Shown here: positions 46,520 to 46,559 of the stretch, piece after piece
Position numbering within the stretch: position 1 is the stretch's first letter
Layout: the number at the start of each line of letters is the position of its first letter
IMG/VR virus record: IMGVR_UViG_3300024430_000004
Span: 1 to 46,559 of that record
Strand: one strand, 5' to 3'
Length of the DNA stretch: 46,559 bases
From: a virus
Program-made: the position numbers and the translations under genes
Notes under the pieces: model-generated
Told to the model about the DNA's origin: nothing
Seen by the model: the letters and a program-made list of their open reading frames with translations, nothing else
Database searches by the model: none

Positions 46520-46559
46520 CCCCCGGGGGGTAACCCCCTTGGCCCACCCTCCTGAGCAC
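46520..46559. other. G/C palindrome at the right end, possible packaging-site region
   Basis: GGGGG-TAA-CCCCC (46526-46538) preceded by CCCCC (46520-46524) forms short palindromes after the HNH stop. The left end holds AAAAATACCCCCAAAC (positions 11-26). Joined ends would give a noncoding stretch of about 78 bases between HNH and small terminase, where cos sites commonly lie. The overhang is not identifiable. Confidence 0.4.

Noticed and set aside
1-46559. tRNA, tmRNA, CRISPR arrays, insertion sequences and diversity-generating retroelements
   Set aside because: No cloverleaf-like runs, no regularly spaced direct repeats with unique spacers, no transposase and no reverse transcriptase frame were seen. 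The junction repeats are irregularly spaced and lie at gene starts, unlike CRISPR. A tRNA scan was not run.

Overview
The window reads as a complete or near-complete genome of a temperate, long-tailed (siphovirus-type) phage of a high-GC Gram-positive host, most likely an actinobacterium. The evidence is the very high GC content, frequent GTG starts, dense ATGA/GTGA/TGATG gene overlaps, an HK97-type head module, a long tape measure gene, a large serine recombinase and many tiny zinc-ribbon genes of the kind common in actinophages. I cannot name the host. The left end starts just before the terminase genes and the right end finishes with an HNH gene and a G/C palindrome, as expected of a genome opened near its packaging site. 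I saw no tRNA, rRNA, CRISPR array, insertion sequence or reverse transcriptase.

Layout. 39-9652: packaging and head genes (small terminase candidate, large terminase, portal, scaffold, major capsid protein, two decoration-like proteins, a beta-helix protein, connectors, major tail protein). 9782-19562: tail genes (gp10-like protein, tail assembly chaperone with an apparent -1 frameshift, a tape measure carrying two wall-hydrolase domains, two large minor tail proteins, a collagen-like fibre). 19542-24139: small genes of mixed strand, with membrane proteins, a leftward SLOG/DUF2493 gene, an amidase endolysin, a holin candidate and small membrane or zinc proteins, closed by a strong terminator at 24106-24139. 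24146-25715: the lysogeny switch, with a leftward lipoprotein and XRE repressor facing a rightward Cro-like gene that has a consensus promoter and almost no leader. 25712-39517: a long rightward early operon with ribbon-helix-helix, GIY-YIG, MT-A70 methyltransferase, Sak4-like ATPase, SSB-like, Cas4/RecB-like, resolvase-like and HNH genes and a replication initiator. 39883-41358: a leftward serine integrase with a candidate attP at its 5' end. 41418-46519: more early genes, including a DnaB-family helicase, ending in HNH.

The most unusual feature is a family of short repeats (core CGCC, six or seven bases, GGGT) at more than twenty gene junctions between about 28.0 and 45.6 kb and not seen in the late genes. 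In ten copies the repeat is a complete micro-ORF of 10-15 codons (for example MPEPLLQCAKGCG, MGEPLLQCANPRVTR, MTTLLCARTRVAA, MQLCATGSVRCG) that begins at or near the previous gene's stop and ends across the next gene's start codon. In other copies, shifted one frame, it supplies the first dozen codons of otherwise unrelated genes (PQDARQSR, PENQGARRS, PETRRSGVV). Several copies fold into hairpins with different but complementary stems that bury the downstream Shine-Dalgarno sequence. This looks like a distributed translational-coupling or gene-boundary system. Its function is inference; the repeats and peptides are directly visible.

The genes imply a phage that integrates with a serine recombinase, keeps lysogeny with an XRE repressor and possibly a lipoprotein, replicates with its own initiator and DnaB-type helicase, recombines with Sak4/SSB/Cas4-like proteins, packages with terminase and HNH proteins, and lyses with amidase and holin.
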